Below are positions 1 through 8,193 of a stretch of DNA of 64,000 bases, piece after piece. The position numbers were made by a program, and so were the translations under genes. The stretch spans positions 303,782 through 367,781 of the forward strand of contig JUEB01000017.1 in assembly GCA_000802095.1 (NCBI GenBank). The letters run 5' to 3'. The notes below the pieces were generated by a model. That model worked only from the letters and a program-made list of their open reading frames with translations, ran no database searches and was not told the DNA's origin. Numbering within the stretch: position 1 is the first letter of the stretch; every line of letters begins with the position of its first letter. This DNA comes from Peptococcaceae bacterium BICA1-7 (GTDB lineage Bacteria; Bacillota; Desulfotomaculia; Desulfotomaculales; Desulfocucumaceae).

Positions 1-2
1 GG

Positions 3-1232
3 TACAGCTATATGGACAATCTTCTTTTCAGGGAGCCGGGAATCCAGGCCTATGAATCTCCATTTCCGGGCAGGGATGGTAAAATACACAATATACTCTT
101 CAACAAGGCCACCTACCTTAGTACCGATGGAAAGGTGGCCGGGCTTGTGGGTGTAATCCTAGATATAACCGAGAGAAAGCAGGCCGAGGCTGCCCTCCGC
201 AATAATGAAAGATTTCTGAACAGTATATTTGACAGTATACTGGACCCCTTTACCATCATAGATAAGGACTTCAATATAATCCGCATAAACTCCAAGACGG
301 AGGAATTATTCAAAAATACCCCATTAATTGGGGAAAAATGTTATAAGGCTTTCCATTACAGCCCGGTAATCTGTGAAGACTGCCCCAGCCTAAAGACTCT
401 GAAAACGGGCCTGGCAGCACACGCAATAATCCCCAAAAAGGCCCCCGGGGGGGAAATATTTGGCTGGGAGGAGCATTACAGCTACCCCTTTGTGGATATG
501 ATCACCAATCAGCTCAACGGTATAATCATTTATGTGCGGGACATAACCGCCAAATTGGGGGTAGAACAGGAGATGGCCCGCCTGGAGAGACTTAACCTCA
601 TTGGGGAGATGGCCGCCGGAATAGGTCATGAAGTGAGAAACCCAATGACCACTGTTAGGGGGTTCCTGCAGTTGCTGGGTGGCAAGAAGGAGTGTGCCAG
701 GTACAGGGAGTTCTATGATCTTATGATCGAAGAGCTGGACAGAGCCAACTCCATAATAAGCGAATTCCTTTCACTGGCCAAAAACCGGGCGGTGGACTTA
801 AGGCCGGTAAACCTCAACTCGGTGGTGAATACCCTCCTGCCGCTTATTATGGCAGACGCCACCAACCTGGATAAGAATATAAAAACAAATCTGAAGGCTA
901 TCCCAAGTATTCTCCTGGATGAAAAGGAAATTCGCCAGCTTATCTTAAACCTTGTCAGAAACGGGCTGGAAGCCATGTCCCCGGGTGGAAGCCTGTCCAT
1001 AAAAACATACTCTGACGGCACAGGCGTTATTATGTCGGTGGAAGACCAGGGTGAGGGAATAATGCCTGAGCACCTCAGCAAAATAGGCACTCCTTTTTTT
1101 ACCACCAAGGAAAACGGCACCGGTCTGGGGCTGGCGGTGTGCTACAGCATAGCCGCCAGGCACAACGCCTCCATAAAGGTGGATACCGGTCCCAACGGCA
1201 CCACCTTTTCAGTAGTATTTAGAGGCAGCTAA
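3..1232 (+). CDS. PAS-domain sensor histidine kinase (5' end outside window)
   Basis: Two-component sensor kinase, probably cytoplasmic in the part visible. An incomplete PAS domain ends with the PAC-type string DITERKQAE near residue 51 (numbered from the ATG at 12), and a second PAS domain covers about 65-180. The second PAS carries Cys110, Cys121 and Cys124, which could bind a metal or cofactor. The H-box has His206 in GIGHEVRNP. The N-box is [13 protein letters not shown], followed by the G1 motif DQGEGI, the F-box TPFFTTK and the G2 motif GTGLGLAV, so all ATPase boxes are present. The frame stays open to the window edge and the first PAS is cut, so the real start lies upstream. This architecture is common among orphan sporulation-type kinases of clostridia; the signal and partner are unknown. 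Confidence 0.93.
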   Translation, partial: YSYMDNLLFREPGIQAYESPFPGRDGKIHNILFNKATYLSTDGKVAGLVGVILDITERKQAEAALRNNERFLNSIFDSILDPFTIIDKDFNIIRINSKTEELFKNTPLIGEKCYKAFHYSPVICEDCPSLKTLKTGLAAHAIIPKKAPGGEIFGWEEHYSYPFVDMITNQLNGIIIYVRDITAKLGVEQEMARLERLNLIGEMAAGIGHEVRNPMTTVRGFLQLLGGKKECARYREFYDLMIEELDRANSIISEFLSLAKNRAVDLRPVNLNSVVNTLLPLIMADATNLDKNIKTNLKAIPSILLDEKEIRQLILNLVRNGLEAMSPGGSLSIKTYSDGTGVIMSVEDQGEGIMPEHLSKIGTPFFTTKENGTGLGLAVCYSIAARHNASIKVDTGPNGTTFSVVFRGS

Positions 1233-2230
1233 AGCATTTCTCTAATTCTCCCCTCAATCTCGTCCGCCATATCCCGGTGAGAGATCAGGAATTTGCGGAC
1301 ATTTTCCCGGCCCTGGCCCAGGCGTGCGCCGCCATAGGAGTACCAGGCCCCGGACTTCTCCAGTACCCCCAATTTTTCTCCCAGATCCATAAGACCTGCC
1401 TCCCTGGAAATACCCTCCCCGTAATAGAGCTCCACCTCGGCTGTTCTAAAGGGCGGGGCCACCTTGTTTTTGGTCACCTTTATTCTGACCCTGCTGCCTA
1501 CAATATCGGTGACCATCTTTATGTCCTGGAGCTTCTTTACCTCAAGCCTCACCGAGCTGTAAAATTTAAGCGCCCGGCCTCCGGTGGTTACCTCGGGACT
1601 GCCGTAAACCACCCCTATTTTTTCCCTCAGCTGGTTTATGAACACCACCAGTGTTTTCGATCTGCCCGCTGCCGCCGTCATTTTCCTCATGGCCTGGGAC
1701 ATGAGCCTGGCCTGGAGGCCCACATGAGAATCCCCCATCTCCCCGTCTATTTCAGCCCTGGGCACCAGGGCCGCCACACTGTCCACCACTATCACCCCGA
1801 CTACCCCGCTGCCTATAAGGGTATCAGCTATCTCCAGGGCCTGCTCCCCGGAGTCCGGCTGGGATACCAGCAGATCATCAATATTCACCCCCAGATTCCG
1901 GGCGTAAACTGGGTCCAGGGCATGCTCAGCATCTATAAAGGCGGCGATGCCACCCATTTTCTGCACCCCGGCAATAACGTGCAGCGCCACCGTGGTCTTC
2001 CCTGATGACTCCGGGCCGTATATCTCCACGATCCTCCCGCAGGGCATTCCGCCTGCTCCCAGGGCCTCATCAAGAAGCATTATTCCGGTGGAAACCACCT
2101 CCACACCCAGGGCTGACTCACTGTCCCCCAGGCGCATGAGGGCGCCCTTCCCGAACCTTCTTTCAACCTCGGCCAGGGTGCGGCATAAGGCGGCCTCTTT
2201 ACCCCTGACCTCCTCCCCAACCTTCACCAC
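1229..2230 (-). CDS. recA: RecA recombinase
   Basis: DNA-dependent ATPase that coats single-stranded DNA, exchanges strands and triggers LexA self-cleavage. Visible hallmarks are Walker [10 protein letters not shown], the [10 protein letters not shown] segment, the L2-type stretch around [15 protein letters not shown] and the [14 protein letters not shown] strand near the C-terminus. The longest ORF begins at 2335, but that would place the promoter and LexA box inside the gene. The GTG at 2230 follows GAGGGGG at 8 nt and gives 333 residues, close to the usual core length, beginning just before the conserved [10 protein letters not shown]. It converges tail to tail with the kinase gene, overlapping it by 4 nt. 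Confidence 0.97.
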   Translation of the reverse strand: MVKVGEEVRGKEAALCRTLAEVERRFGKGALMRLGDSESALGVEVVSTGIMLLDEALGAGGMPCGRIVEIYGPESSGKTTVALHVIAGVQKMGGIAAFIDAEHALDPVYARNLGVNIDDLLVSQPDSGEQALEIADTLIGSGVVGVIVVDSVAALVPRAEIDGEMGDSHVGLQARLMSQAMRKMTAAAGRSKTLVVFINQLREKIGVVYGSPEVTTGGRALKFYSSVRLEVKKLQDIKMVTDIVGSRVRIKVTKNKVAPPFRTAEVELYYGEGISREAGLMDLGEKLGVLEKSGAWYSYGGARLGQGRENVRKFLISHRDMADEIEGRIREML

Positions 2231-2255
2231 TGCGCCACCCCCCTCAAACCATATA

Positions 2256-2267
2256 GAACATGTGTTC
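2256..2267 (-). promoter_or_regulatory. LexA (SOS) operator of recA
   Basis: GAACATGTGTTC matches the Firmicutes LexA box GAAC-N4-GTTC exactly. It lies immediately downstream of the -10 hexamer, overlapping the expected transcription start, so LexA bound here would block RNA polymerase. This indicates an intact DNA-damage regulon, the usual trigger for prophage induction. Confidence 0.9.
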
Positions 2268-2270
2268 TGT

Positions 2271-2299
2271 ATTATATCAGTAACAATGTCACCCCGCAA
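2271..2299 (-). promoter_or_regulatory. recA promoter
   Basis: On the minus strand a -35 TTGCGG (2299-2294) is followed after 17 nt by a perfect -10 TATAAT (2276-2271). The start would fall inside the LexA box and leave a short leader before the GTG start. Confidence 0.8.
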
Positions 2300-2437
2300 T
2301 AGCATTTTACTGGTATAATATGGTGAAACACCCACCCCCGGGATGTATATTTAAAGTAAAGGGAGGTTTCTTCCCAGGGCTGCCGAAAAATGCTTAAAGA
2401 TATTTTTTTGAACACAAAAAGACTAAGGTGGATTTAT

Positions 2438-3082
2438 ATGCCCTACACATACATGCTACGGTGCTCTGACGGGAGCTATTACACAGGCTGGACCACAGAT
2501 CTGGAAGCAAGGCTGAAAGCTCACAATGCCGGGAAGGGCGCTCACTATACCAAAACCCGCCTGCCGGTGCTGCTGGTTTACTGGGAGCCTCAGCAGGACC
2601 GCAGTCTGGCCCAGAGCAGGGAGGCTTTTATCCGTAAGCTCAGGCGGGAGCAGAAAGAAAAGCTGATCACCGCTTTTGAGTCCCGGCATACCCTTGCTGC
2701 CTGCCCTTTTTGCGACCACCAGGCAACGGCCGGGGCTATGGCCCAGAAAGGGACGGTGTTTGCCATAGAGGACCGGTACCCGGTTACTCCCGGGCACCTT
2801 CTCATAATTCCCCTAAGGCACACCCCGGACTACTTTTCCATGACACCCAGGGAGCGCCGGGACGCGGAAGACCTGATCAAAAGGCTCCGGGATAAAATAA
2901 CCGGATCCGACCCCTCGGTAACCGGGTTCAATATAGGAATAAACTGCGGATGTGATGCCGGGCAGACAATAATGCACGCCCATATACATCTTATTCCCCG
3001 GCGCAGGGGGGACACAGCCTCCCCCAGGGGAGGGGTCCGGGGAGTGATACCGGGAAAAATGTCATACCTGGAGGATAATTAA
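2438..3082 (+). CDS. GIY-YIG nuclease domain fused to HIT-family hydrolase
   Basis: Two domains in one 214-residue chain. Residues 1 to about 85 form a UPF0213/YhbQ-type GIY-YIG domain (start MPYTYMLRCSDGSYYTGWT; Thr/Trp at the family positions, then a basic RKLRREQK helix). From about residue 89 comes a HIT domain: CPFC, a VTPGHLLIIPLRH strand and the histidine triad HAHIHLIP, ending in the family tail PRGGVRGVIPGK. HIT proteins hydrolyse nucleoside phosphoramidates or dinucleotide polyphosphates; GIY-YIG proteins nick DNA. The start at 2438 follows AAGGTGG with 6-nt spacing; the in-frame ATG at 2390 has no ribosome binding site. The stop overlaps the next start (TAATG). Whether both domains act on one pathway is unknown. 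Confidence 0.88.
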   Translation: MPYTYMLRCSDGSYYTGWTTDLEARLKAHNAGKGAHYTKTRLPVLLVYWEPQQDRSLAQSREAFIRKLRREQKEKLITAFESRHTLAACPFCDHQATAGAMAQKGTVFAIEDRYPVTPGHLLIIPLRHTPDYFSMTPRERRDAEDLIKRLRDKITGSDPSVTGFNIGINCGCDAGQTIMHAHIHLIPRRRGDTASPRGGVRGVIPGKMSYLEDN

Positions 3083-3468
3083 TGCAAAGTCTTGCTTTAC
3101 TTTCTGAAAAGCTATGTGTCTGCCGGCTGGATTCCAAATCAGACTTGCCTGGCTGGGCCTTGTTGAGTACCGGCTTTTTTTCCATAACCAAAACAGCAGA
3201 CGAGCTCTCGGTGGTCTGCCCTGAAAGCTGCGTACCCAAAGGAATCAGGCATGAAGGAACATTCCGCTGCCTTAAGATAGAGGGGCCGCTGGATTTCTCC
3301 CTGGTGGGGGTGCTGGCCCCCATAGCAGGGCTGCTGGCTGAAGCAAAGATAAGCATATCCACCTATGACACCGATTACATAATGGTGAAGCAGTCTGTTC
3401 TGACAGAGGCCATCAGGGTGCTGGAGGCCGGGGGCTATTCAGTGGCAGGGCAGGAGGAGGGCAGATAA
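3082..3468 (+). CDS. ACT domain protein (CASTOR/DUF2241 type)
   Basis: A 128-residue cytosolic protein resembling the paired ACT modules that bind amino acids. The pattern GIRHEGTFRCLKIEGPLDFSL and the final GLLAEAKISISTYDTDYIMV are typical of the ACT_7/CASTOR family: a strand-helix module in which a ligand sits between two ACT faces. It lies in the middle of an operon whose stop and start codons overlap on both sides, implying translational coupling. The ligand cannot be told from sequence. Confidence 0.82.
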   Translation: MQSLALLSEKLCVCRLDSKSDLPGWALLSTGFFSITKTADELSVVCPESCVPKGIRHEGTFRCLKIEGPLDFSLVGVLAPIAGLLAEAKISISTYDTDYIMVKQSVLTEAIRVLEAGGYSVAGQEEGR

Positions 3469-4085
3469 TGAGAGACAGGACCTTCTTTGGGCTAATGATA
3501 TCCGCCGTGCTGGCAGTGTTTATCTGGTCCGGGATAAACCCCCACGACCGGTTCACCTGGATTTTAGAGGTTCTCCCCGCCATTATAGGCTTTATAGTGC
3601 TGGCAGCTACCTACCCAAGGTTTAAATTCACCAGGCTGACCTATTTTTTAGTTGCCCTGCACATGGTGGTTCTTATGGTGGGGGGCCACTATACCTACGC
3701 TCTGGTGCCCCTTTTCGACTGGATCCGTGATGCCCTGGACTTAAGCCGCAACCACTACGACAGAGTGGGACACATCACCCAGGGATTTGTGCCGGCCATA
3801 ATCGCCCGGGAAATACTTCTAAAAAACTCTCCACTGAAAAGAGGCAAGCTGCTCTTTTTAATAGTGGTCTGTATATGCCTGGCCATAAGCGCCTTTTATG
3901 AATTCATAGAGTGGTGGGTGGCCGCCGCCACCGGCACCGCCGCCGATTCCTTCCTGGGCACCCAGGGGGATGTCTGGGACACCCAGTGGGACATGTTCCT
4001 GGCCTTTTGCGGGGCCATAGCCTCTCAACTGCTCCTTGCCAGGATCCACGACCAGTTTATCGACAACCAGCCCTACAGATTTTAG
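3468..4085 (+). CDS. YjdF/DUF2238 family membrane protein
   Basis: A 205-residue integral membrane protein with about five to six hydrophobic helices. Diagnostic strings are HYDRVGHITQGFVPA, AFYEFIEW and GTQGDVWDTQWDM, the acidic/aromatic signature of the DUF2238 (YjdF) family. The function of that family is not established. It overlaps the ACT gene by one base (TAATG), so the three genes 2438-4085 form one transcript. Confidence 0.85.
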   Translation: MRDRTFFGLMISAVLAVFIWSGINPHDRFTWILEVLPAIIGFIVLAATYPRFKFTRLTYFLVALHMVVLMVGGHYTYALVPLFDWIRDALDLSRNHYDRVGHITQGFVPAIIAREILLKNSPLKRGKLLFLIVVCICLAISAFYEFIEWWVAAATGTAADSFLGTQGDVWDTQWDMFLAFCGAIASQLLLARIHDQFIDNQPYRF

Positions 4086-4104
4086 AACCACTTATAGGCA
4101 CTAC

Positions 4105-4233
4105 TTTCCGGTCAGAATACAGGAGTCAGAATTCAGTAGTCAGGAGTTTTTATGATGTGCCCTGAGGAAGAAAGCCTGTTCTCCTGTCTCCTGACCGGAA
4201 ATCCTTCCTTTTAAGCAGTCTCCTGACCGGAGG
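4105..4233. repeat. Imperfect inverted repeat cluster
   Basis: Positions 4105-4125 (TTTCCGGTCAGAATACAGGAG without its last base, and its complement at 4181-4201) form 21-nt arms with two mismatches. A third partial copy (GTCTCCTGACCGG) follows at 4218-4230. The element lies in the gap after the YjdF gene and contains no ORF. It may be a small non-autonomous repeat or a strong hairpin. Confidence 0.5.
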
Positions 4234-4308
4234 TATTACCCGTGAGAATATTATTCCACTGTATAACAGAAAAAAAGAGGGCCATGCTAATTCCGGGAGG
4301 TGTTAAAT

Positions 4309-4437
4309 ATGGAACGGCAAAGGCACCGCTTGATAAAAGGCAGGCCGGCCACAGTAACCAGCCCTGGCCGAAGGTTCCACAATACAGGCCCCCTCTCCGG
4401 CCCTGAAAGGCTGTCCGATAAGGACAAAAGATCGTAA
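4309..4437 (+). CDS. Possible basic 42-residue microprotein
   Basis: ATG at 4309 follows GGGAGGTG with ideal spacing, and the frame runs 42 codons. The product is highly basic and Pro/Gly-rich (starts MERQRHRLIKGRP, ends SDKDKRS) with no membrane helix. No family is recognised. The ribosome binding site is the only positive evidence, so it may be spurious. Confidence 0.35.
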   Translation: MERQRHRLIKGRPATVTSPGRRFHNTGPLSGPERLSDKDKRS

Positions 4438-4562
4438 GGGATAAAAAGATTTACAGAGAACCATAAGTATAGCTTGTGCATGTCTATCATGCACCATTTT
4501 TTTGCTTTGAGGGAATAAAAGAGATTATTGCAGGCGCTTATTTACCTGGCTATAAATAGTAT

Positions 4563-4586
4563 AGGGCCCGCCAAAAGGGCAGGCCC
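4563..4586 (-). terminator. Hairpin downstream of 44-residue gene
   Basis: On the minus strand GGGCCTGCC and GGCGGGCCC pair over 9 bp around a CTTTT loop, just after the stop at 4598. The following tract is only weakly T-rich (TATACTATTT). Confidence 0.55.
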
Positions 4587-4597
4587 CAGGATATAAT

Positions 4598-4732
4598 TTA
4601 AAAATCACCGAATACAGTGGTTCTTACCTTGTTTTTCCCTACCACATCGTCTATGCCCTTCATACTTCCCAGATCTATTCCAGGGGTAACCATGGTGGTT
4701 TCCTCGTGAAACTCTCTTTCAGATTCGGCCAT
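4598..4732 (-). CDS. Small acidic protein, 44 residues
   Basis: ATG at 4732 follows AAGGGGG with 7-nt spacing. The product starts MAESEREFHEETT and ends KVRTTVFGDF; it is soluble and acidic with a central TPGIDLG. No family recognised. The good ribosome binding site and a terminator-like hairpin right after the stop argue it is real. Confidence 0.55.
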   Translation of the reverse strand: MAESEREFHEETTMVTPGIDLGSMKGIDDVVGKNKVRTTVFGDF

Positions 4733-4921
4733 ATAAAAACCCCCTTATTTTATTTGATCTATTATTCTTTAAAAGCCCGCCGGATATAATAAGTTATTTT
4801 GCCCATGTTTGCAAATATAAGCATGCAGTTTAGCTCTCGTACATGTTATTATTTTGTAAGGCACACCAGGAATAGTAAACATGCCCTCAACTTTTAAGCT
4901 TAAGAGGAGGTGTCCATTAGA

Positions 4922-5629
4922 ATGGCAATGGTTCACCGGGTCCGCCTGGGGACCTGCAATACCTATCTGGTACAGGGGAACAGCGGATATATACTGGTAG
5001 ATGCGGGTAACGCAAACAGAGAAGGGGTACTCTTTGACTACCTGAAAAAAAAGGGCATATCCCCGGGCCAAATAAAGCTGATCGTTATTACCCACGCGCA
5101 CTATGACCATGTAGGCAGCCTCAGCGCCATAAAGAAGGTTTGCCAATGCCCCGCCGCGGTACACGCAAAGGAGGCCACTCTGCTCCGGGAAGGGAAATTC
5201 ATCATGCCCCCCGGCACCAGCCTGCTGGGAAAAACCATTTCATCCATCGGGAAAAGGGCCGCCTGGACAGGGTTTTTCAAATACAGCCCCGTTGATCCTG
5301 AAATTGAAATCACCCAGGAAATGAGCCTCACCCAATTCGGAATCGACGGCCTCATTCTCCCCACTCCCGGCCACACCGAGGGGTCCGTCTCAGTAGTGCT
5401 TCCAACCGGTGAGGCCTTTGTGGGCGACCTGGCCGTGAACTTTATGGGCTCTGTTTTCCCCCCCTTTGCCGAAAACCCCCGGGAAATAATGATGAGTTGG
5501 AGAAAACTGGCCAGATTGGGCGTAAACACCATATTCCCCAGCCACGGGCCCCCCTTTGGCATCAATCTGATCAAGAATAAAATAGATTCCCGGGTCAAGT
5601 CATTACGGCCTGAAGGGCAACTGACATAA
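4922..5629 (+). CDS. MBL-fold metallo-hydrolase
   Basis: Metallo-beta-lactamase fold hydrolase, predicted cytosolic, 235 residues. The metal-binding motif THAHYDHVG is followed by further ligands in TPGHTEGS (His) and FVGDLA (Asp), and by FPSHGPPF (His) near the end, so both metal sites appear complete. It most resembles the glyoxalase II-like/general MBL group; the substrate is unknown. AAGAGGAGG ends at 4910, favouring ATG 4922 over the overlapping GTG at 4910. It is a single gene divergent from the 44-residue gene. Confidence 0.85.
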   Translation: MAMVHRVRLGTCNTYLVQGNSGYILVDAGNANREGVLFDYLKKKGISPGQIKLIVITHAHYDHVGSLSAIKKVCQCPAAVHAKEATLLREGKFIMPPGTSLLGKTISSIGKRAAWTGFFKYSPVDPEIEITQEMSLTQFGIDGLILPTPGHTEGSVSVVLPTGEAFVGDLAVNFMGSVFPPFAENPREIMMSWRKLARLGVNTIFPSHGPPFGINLIKNKIDSRVKSLRPEGQLT

Positions 5630-5725
5630 CTTTTTAACCACCAACCCAACAGTGATAGAAATGTGGTATTTTTCCGGTATATACTGCACCAGGGAGGGTA
5701 TCATAAACATACCGGAGGATTAAGG

Positions 5726-5896
5726 ATGGATCTTGACTGGAAAAAGAACCTGGGCAACACCGACAGATTCATAAGAACACTTATAGGGTTATTGCTGCTT
5801 GGCCTTGCCGCCACCAAAACATTAACCGGCTGGTGGGCAGCGGCGGCGGTAGTATTTGCCCTTTTTCAATTCATTGAGGCAGCCTTTGCTTACTGA
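5726..5896 (+). CDS. DUF2892-type small inner membrane protein
   Basis: A 56-residue protein with the family start KNLGNTDRFIRTLIGLLLLG and two hydrophobic helices. DUF2892 proteins are often found alone or fused to rhodanese domains; their role is unknown. ATG 5726 follows GGAGG; the longer ORF from 5663 lacks a ribosome binding site. Confidence 0.75.
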   Translation: MDLDWKKNLGNTDRFIRTLIGLLLLGLAATKTLTGWWAAAAVVFALFQFIEAAFAY

Positions 5897-5974
5897 ATTG
5901 TATATGACCTGATGGGTTGGTCAACCCGGAAAAGGAAGATAGAGTAAAAAGAATAATAACAATATTTCCTTATA

Positions 5975-5999
5975 TTAAACCACCTTCAAGGTGGTTTAA
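5975..5999. terminator. Near-perfect palindrome, likely bidirectional hairpin
   Basis: TTAAACCACCTT and AAGGTGGTTTAA form 12-bp arms around a single C. It lies 80 nt past the DUF2892 gene and before the tRNA pair. There is no clear T tract, so it could also be a protein-binding palindrome. Confidence 0.45.
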
Positions 6000-6082
6000 C
6001 TTGCCTGGACAACGCCCTATATTTACCTGCAAAAAACTTATTTCAAAAACAAGCAACTAATGATATAATAAATACCTGCCAG

Positions 6083-6158
<76 letters not shown>

Positions 6159-6270
6159 GCTTGAGAAGTGAGATATGAGAAGTTAGAAGTGCGAATATAG
6201 AAGGAATTAGCCAAAAGCTAATACCAACACGAATCACACCTCCAACTTCCCGCTTCCCACCTCTAAAAAT

Positions 6271-6356
6271 GGAGGGGTTCCCGAGCGGCCAAAGGGAGCA
6301 GACTGTAAATCTGCCGGTAGACACCTTCGCAGGTTCGAATCCTGCCCCCTCCACCA
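6271..6356 (+). tRNA. tRNA-Tyr (GTA)
   Basis: Class II tRNA with long variable arm: acceptor GGAGGGG/CCCCTCC, anticodon stem CAGA/TCTG with loop CTGTAAA giving GTA, T-loop TTCGAAT, discriminator A, encoded CCA. The 112-nt spacer from tRNA-Thr is made of GAAGTGAGA-type repeats and holds no gene. Confidence 0.97.
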
Positions 6357-6360
6357 CCAG

Positions 6361-6397
6361 GGCCGGGTATTTTTTACCCGGCCTCTTTTGTTTTTCT
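6361..6397 (+). terminator. Rho-independent terminator of the tRNA operon
   Basis: GGCCGGGTA and TACCCGGCC form a 9-bp stem, followed by CTCTTTTGTTTTT. Confidence 0.9.
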
Positions 6398-6464
6398 GCC
6401 CAGTTTTATAACACCCCGGTATTTTAAGGAATAGCCCCTAAACTATTATTAGGGGGTGAAATAC

Positions 6465-6623
6465 ATGAAAAGTGGTAAATATCTTACCCTTGAAATACTA
6501 ATTGAGCACCGGCGGCTTGAGTCCATGATTAAGAGGTTTGGCCCCATGCATCAGAGGGTCCTTCGCCAGAACAGAAAGGTTTCTATACTGCTGCATCAAA
6601 TTCAGGAAAAAGTTGCCTCTTGA
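6465..6623 (+). CDS. Spo0E-like microprotein (tentative)
   Basis: ATG 6465 follows AGGGGGTG. The 52-residue product has the helix-turn-helix hairpin spacing of Spo0E-type aspartyl phosphatases: IEHRRLESMIKRFG, then VLRQNRKVSILLHQ, where the family has a Ser-Gln-x-Leu-Asp core. The catalytic SQELD motif is replaced by NRKVS, so phosphatase activity on Spo0A is doubtful. If related, it may bind without dephosphorylating. Confidence 0.45.
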   Translation: MKSGKYLTLEILIEHRRLESMIKRFGPMHQRVLRQNRKVSILLHQIQEKVAS

Positions 6624-6663
6624 TAAGCGACAGAGATATTCCTTGTATTTCACATGACAATTG

Positions 6664-6683
6664 ACCGCCACGGCGGTTTTTCT
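6664..6683 (+). terminator. Terminator after Spo0E-like gene
   Basis: ACCGCC-AC-GGCGGT hairpin followed by TTTTCT, 40 nt downstream of the stop at 6623. Confidence 0.75.
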
Positions 6684-6788
6684 ATTTTCGAAGGGGTAAA
6701 AATCTCCTTAATTATCGCATACCATCTTTTAGGCAATATGAAGGAGACCTGCCAGACATAGTCGAAATAGACATATGCAATAAAAGCC

Positions 6789-6857
6789 ATGGAAGAAGAC
6801 ATGCCGGCGCCTAGAGGTGGGGTCAGAGGAGCAATTTCAGAAAAGGTGAGTTACTGA
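6789..6857 (+). pseudogene. C-terminal remnant of a HIT-family gene
   Basis: Twenty-two codons read MEEDMPAPRGGVRG then AISEKVSY and a stop. This is the C-terminal signature of HIT hydrolases and parallels the intact fusion gene's tail PRGGVRGVIPGKMSY at 2438-3082. The histidine triad and everything before it are missing. The stop overlaps the ribosome binding site of the next gene, so the downstream gene was probably once coupled to a complete HIT gene. Confidence 0.7.
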
Positions 6858-6858
6858 C

Positions 6859-7062
6859 ATGAAGGAGAAAGACCATTTCTCATCTACGGAAAAACCAAAT
6901 TGCTTTAATTGCATTCATTTTTATATAACCTGGGAAAAAACTACTCCCAATGGCTGCAGACTTTATGGAATTAAAACCAAACATAATCCGTCAAAAGTAG
7001 TCTTGTCTTCAACGGGCACAGGCTGCCTGGGGTACGAAGAAAAAATAAGAAATAAATCTTAA
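6859..7062 (+). CDS. Four-cysteine small protein
   Basis: A 67-residue protein with CFNC (Cys15, Cys18), Cys33 in GCRLYG and Cys56, arranged as a likely zinc or Fe-S site: NCIHFYITWEKTTPNGCR and a terminal TGTGCLGYEE. Short proteins of this pattern (CxxCxHFxxTW...GCRxxGxKxK...PS) occur widely and are sometimes mislabelled as uracil-DNA glycosylase; the function is unknown. The ribosome binding site AAGGTGAG lies within the HIT remnant. Confidence 0.7.
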   Translation: MKEKDHFSSTEKPNCFNCIHFYITWEKTTPNGCRLYGIKTKHNPSKVVLSSTGTGCLGYEEKIRNKS

Positions 7063-7231
7063 TTTACGGGAAGATACCCTGGGCAATAGAATAAAAAAAG
7101 CCCGTGTATTCTACGGACTACGACTATGGGAAGAGATCATAAAAAGCCGATCCAGAATGGACAAATTAGTAATTCATCTAAAAGTCATCTACCAATAATG
7201 AGCAAGAAAAAATATACTCCACAAAAGAGTT
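7063..7231 (+). other. Non-coding gap with a possible regulator fragment
   Basis: One plus-strand frame ending at 7198 reads LGNRIKKARVFYGLRLWEE, resembling the first helix of an XRE regulator, but it has no start codon and no HTH core. It is probably debris. Confidence 0.25.
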
Positions 7232-7260
7232 GACCCCCTACAAAGGGGTCTATTTTTTTT
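7232..7260 (+). terminator. Rho-independent terminator
   Basis: GACCCC and GGGGTC pair around CTACAAA, followed by TATTTTTTTT. It terminates the 6859 gene and overlaps the last codons of the opposing 43-residue gene. Confidence 0.85.
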
Positions 7261-7381
7261 CAAAGTTCAATGTTATTTTAGAAATCTCTTCTGCAGCCTT
7301 ATTTAAATCATATTTGCCACTGCTATAATCGTTAGGCTTGTCCTTCTTTTCGGTACTTTCCAGGGCCATCCAATCGGTCAT
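7250..7381 (-). CDS. Small protein, 43 residues, divergent from XRE regulator
   Basis: ATG 7381 follows GGAGGTG. The product starts MTDWMALEST and ends KITLNFEKK; charged, soluble, no recognised family. It is divergent from the XRE gene at 7448 across 66 bp that hold AT-rich promoter-like sequence and the near-palindrome TATGCATA, so the regulator may control it. Confidence 0.6.
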   Translation of the reverse strand: MTDWMALESTEKKDKPNDYSSGKYDLNKAAEEISKITLNFEKK

Positions 7382-7447
7382 GTAAACACCTCCAGAAAGT
7401 ATTATAACCTTAACACTGTATGCATATACTTAAACGGAGGTGGTCGT

Positions 7448-7837
7448 ATGGATCTGGCAAAAATAAAACTGCCTGCTGATATGATTGATACAATAGAGCA
7501 ATTATATGTGGCAGCAAAGGGAAAAAACCCTCAAATAAACGAGAGTATATTTTTTGAAAATATAATTAGTCAATGGCTTGAACAATTTGAAAAATATACC
7601 GAAATATTACCCCGAAATAAAGTAGTTTTAAAAAATAATTTAAAACAAGCCTTTAAGCTTTCTGAAAAAAGCCAAAAACAAATAGCCGAAGAAATTGGAG
7701 TAAGCCGGACATATTTGTCACAGATGGCAAATGGAAAGTACGAACCATCAATAACATTAGCCCTATTGCTTTTAAGATCTCTTAATTATCCTCCTGGCAG
7801 GATCAGCAAACTCTTTTATTTAGAACCAATGGAATAG
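7448..7837 (+). CDS. XRE-family transcriptional regulator
   Basis: A 129-residue protein with a C-terminal helix-turn-helix: KSQKQIAEEIGVSRTYLSQMANGKYEPS (split here as KSQKQIAEEIGV and SRTYLSQMANGK), at about residues 75-105. The N-terminal 60 residues (KIKLPADMIDTIEQLY...) form helices of unknown role. The start follows GGAGGTGG. It is likely a local repressor of the divergent microprotein gene. Confidence 0.75.
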   Translation: MDLAKIKLPADMIDTIEQLYVAAKGKNPQINESIFFENIISQWLEQFEKYTEILPRNKVVLKNNLKQAFKLSEKSQKQIAEEIGVSRTYLSQMANGKYEPSITLALLLLRSLNYPPGRISKLFYLEPME

Positions 7838-7858
7838 TACACTCCATTGGTTTTTTTT
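7825..7858 (+). terminator. Terminator overlapping the XRE stop codon
   Basis: ACCAATGGA and TCCATTGGT pair across the stop codon, followed by eight Ts. Confidence 0.88.
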
Positions 7859-7940
7859 GTCAGGTCTAACTTTTATTCAGAGGAATAAAATAACCTAACA
7901 TCTGTAGAAATACATCACACATGAGTAGAATACTTAACAG

Positions 7941-8150
7941 ATGCCATATCTAGAAGGGGGTGAAGATATTGTATCATTAGAAAAATTGCTTTTCATTTTT
8001 GCCCAAACAATGAACACTATATCTCTAATATGGAACGCATATAAAGATGGAGCCTCATATCTGGTTCTTGTGGCTATTTTCATAAGCTTTTTTCTTTTTT
8101 ATATGCATATAAAAAAAGAACAGCGCCATAAACGCCGTAATTTAAAATAG
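7941..8150 (+). CDS. Small single-pass membrane protein
   Basis: 69 codons from ATG 7941; one hydrophobic helix (YLVLVAIFISFFLFYM) and a basic C-terminus (KKEQRHKRRNLK) suggest a type II or tail-anchored peptide. AAGGGGGTG at 7954-7962 sits inside the longest ORF, so translation may start downstream at a rare ATT codon (about 7968) rather than at 7941. No family recognised. Confidence 0.45.
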   Translation: MPYLEGGEDIVSLEKLLFIFAQTMNTISLIWNAYKDGASYLVLVAIFISFFLFYMHIKKEQRHKRRNLK

Positions 8151-8160
8151 TATTTCTATT

Positions 8161-8193
8161 GAAGGCCTTGGGTACTGCCATACCCAGGCCTTC
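8161..8193 (+). terminator. Terminator-like hairpin
   Basis: GAAGGCCT-T-GGGTA pairs with TACCCAGGCCTTC (one bulged base). No long T tract follows. Confidence 0.6.

Noticed and set aside
1277..2005. 242-codon plus-strand ORF
   Set aside because: Antisense shadow of recA; Pro/His-rich translation without a family and no ribosome binding site.
2231..2335. N-terminal extension of RecA
   Set aside because: Contains the promoter and LexA box; the internal GTG has a proper ribosome binding site.
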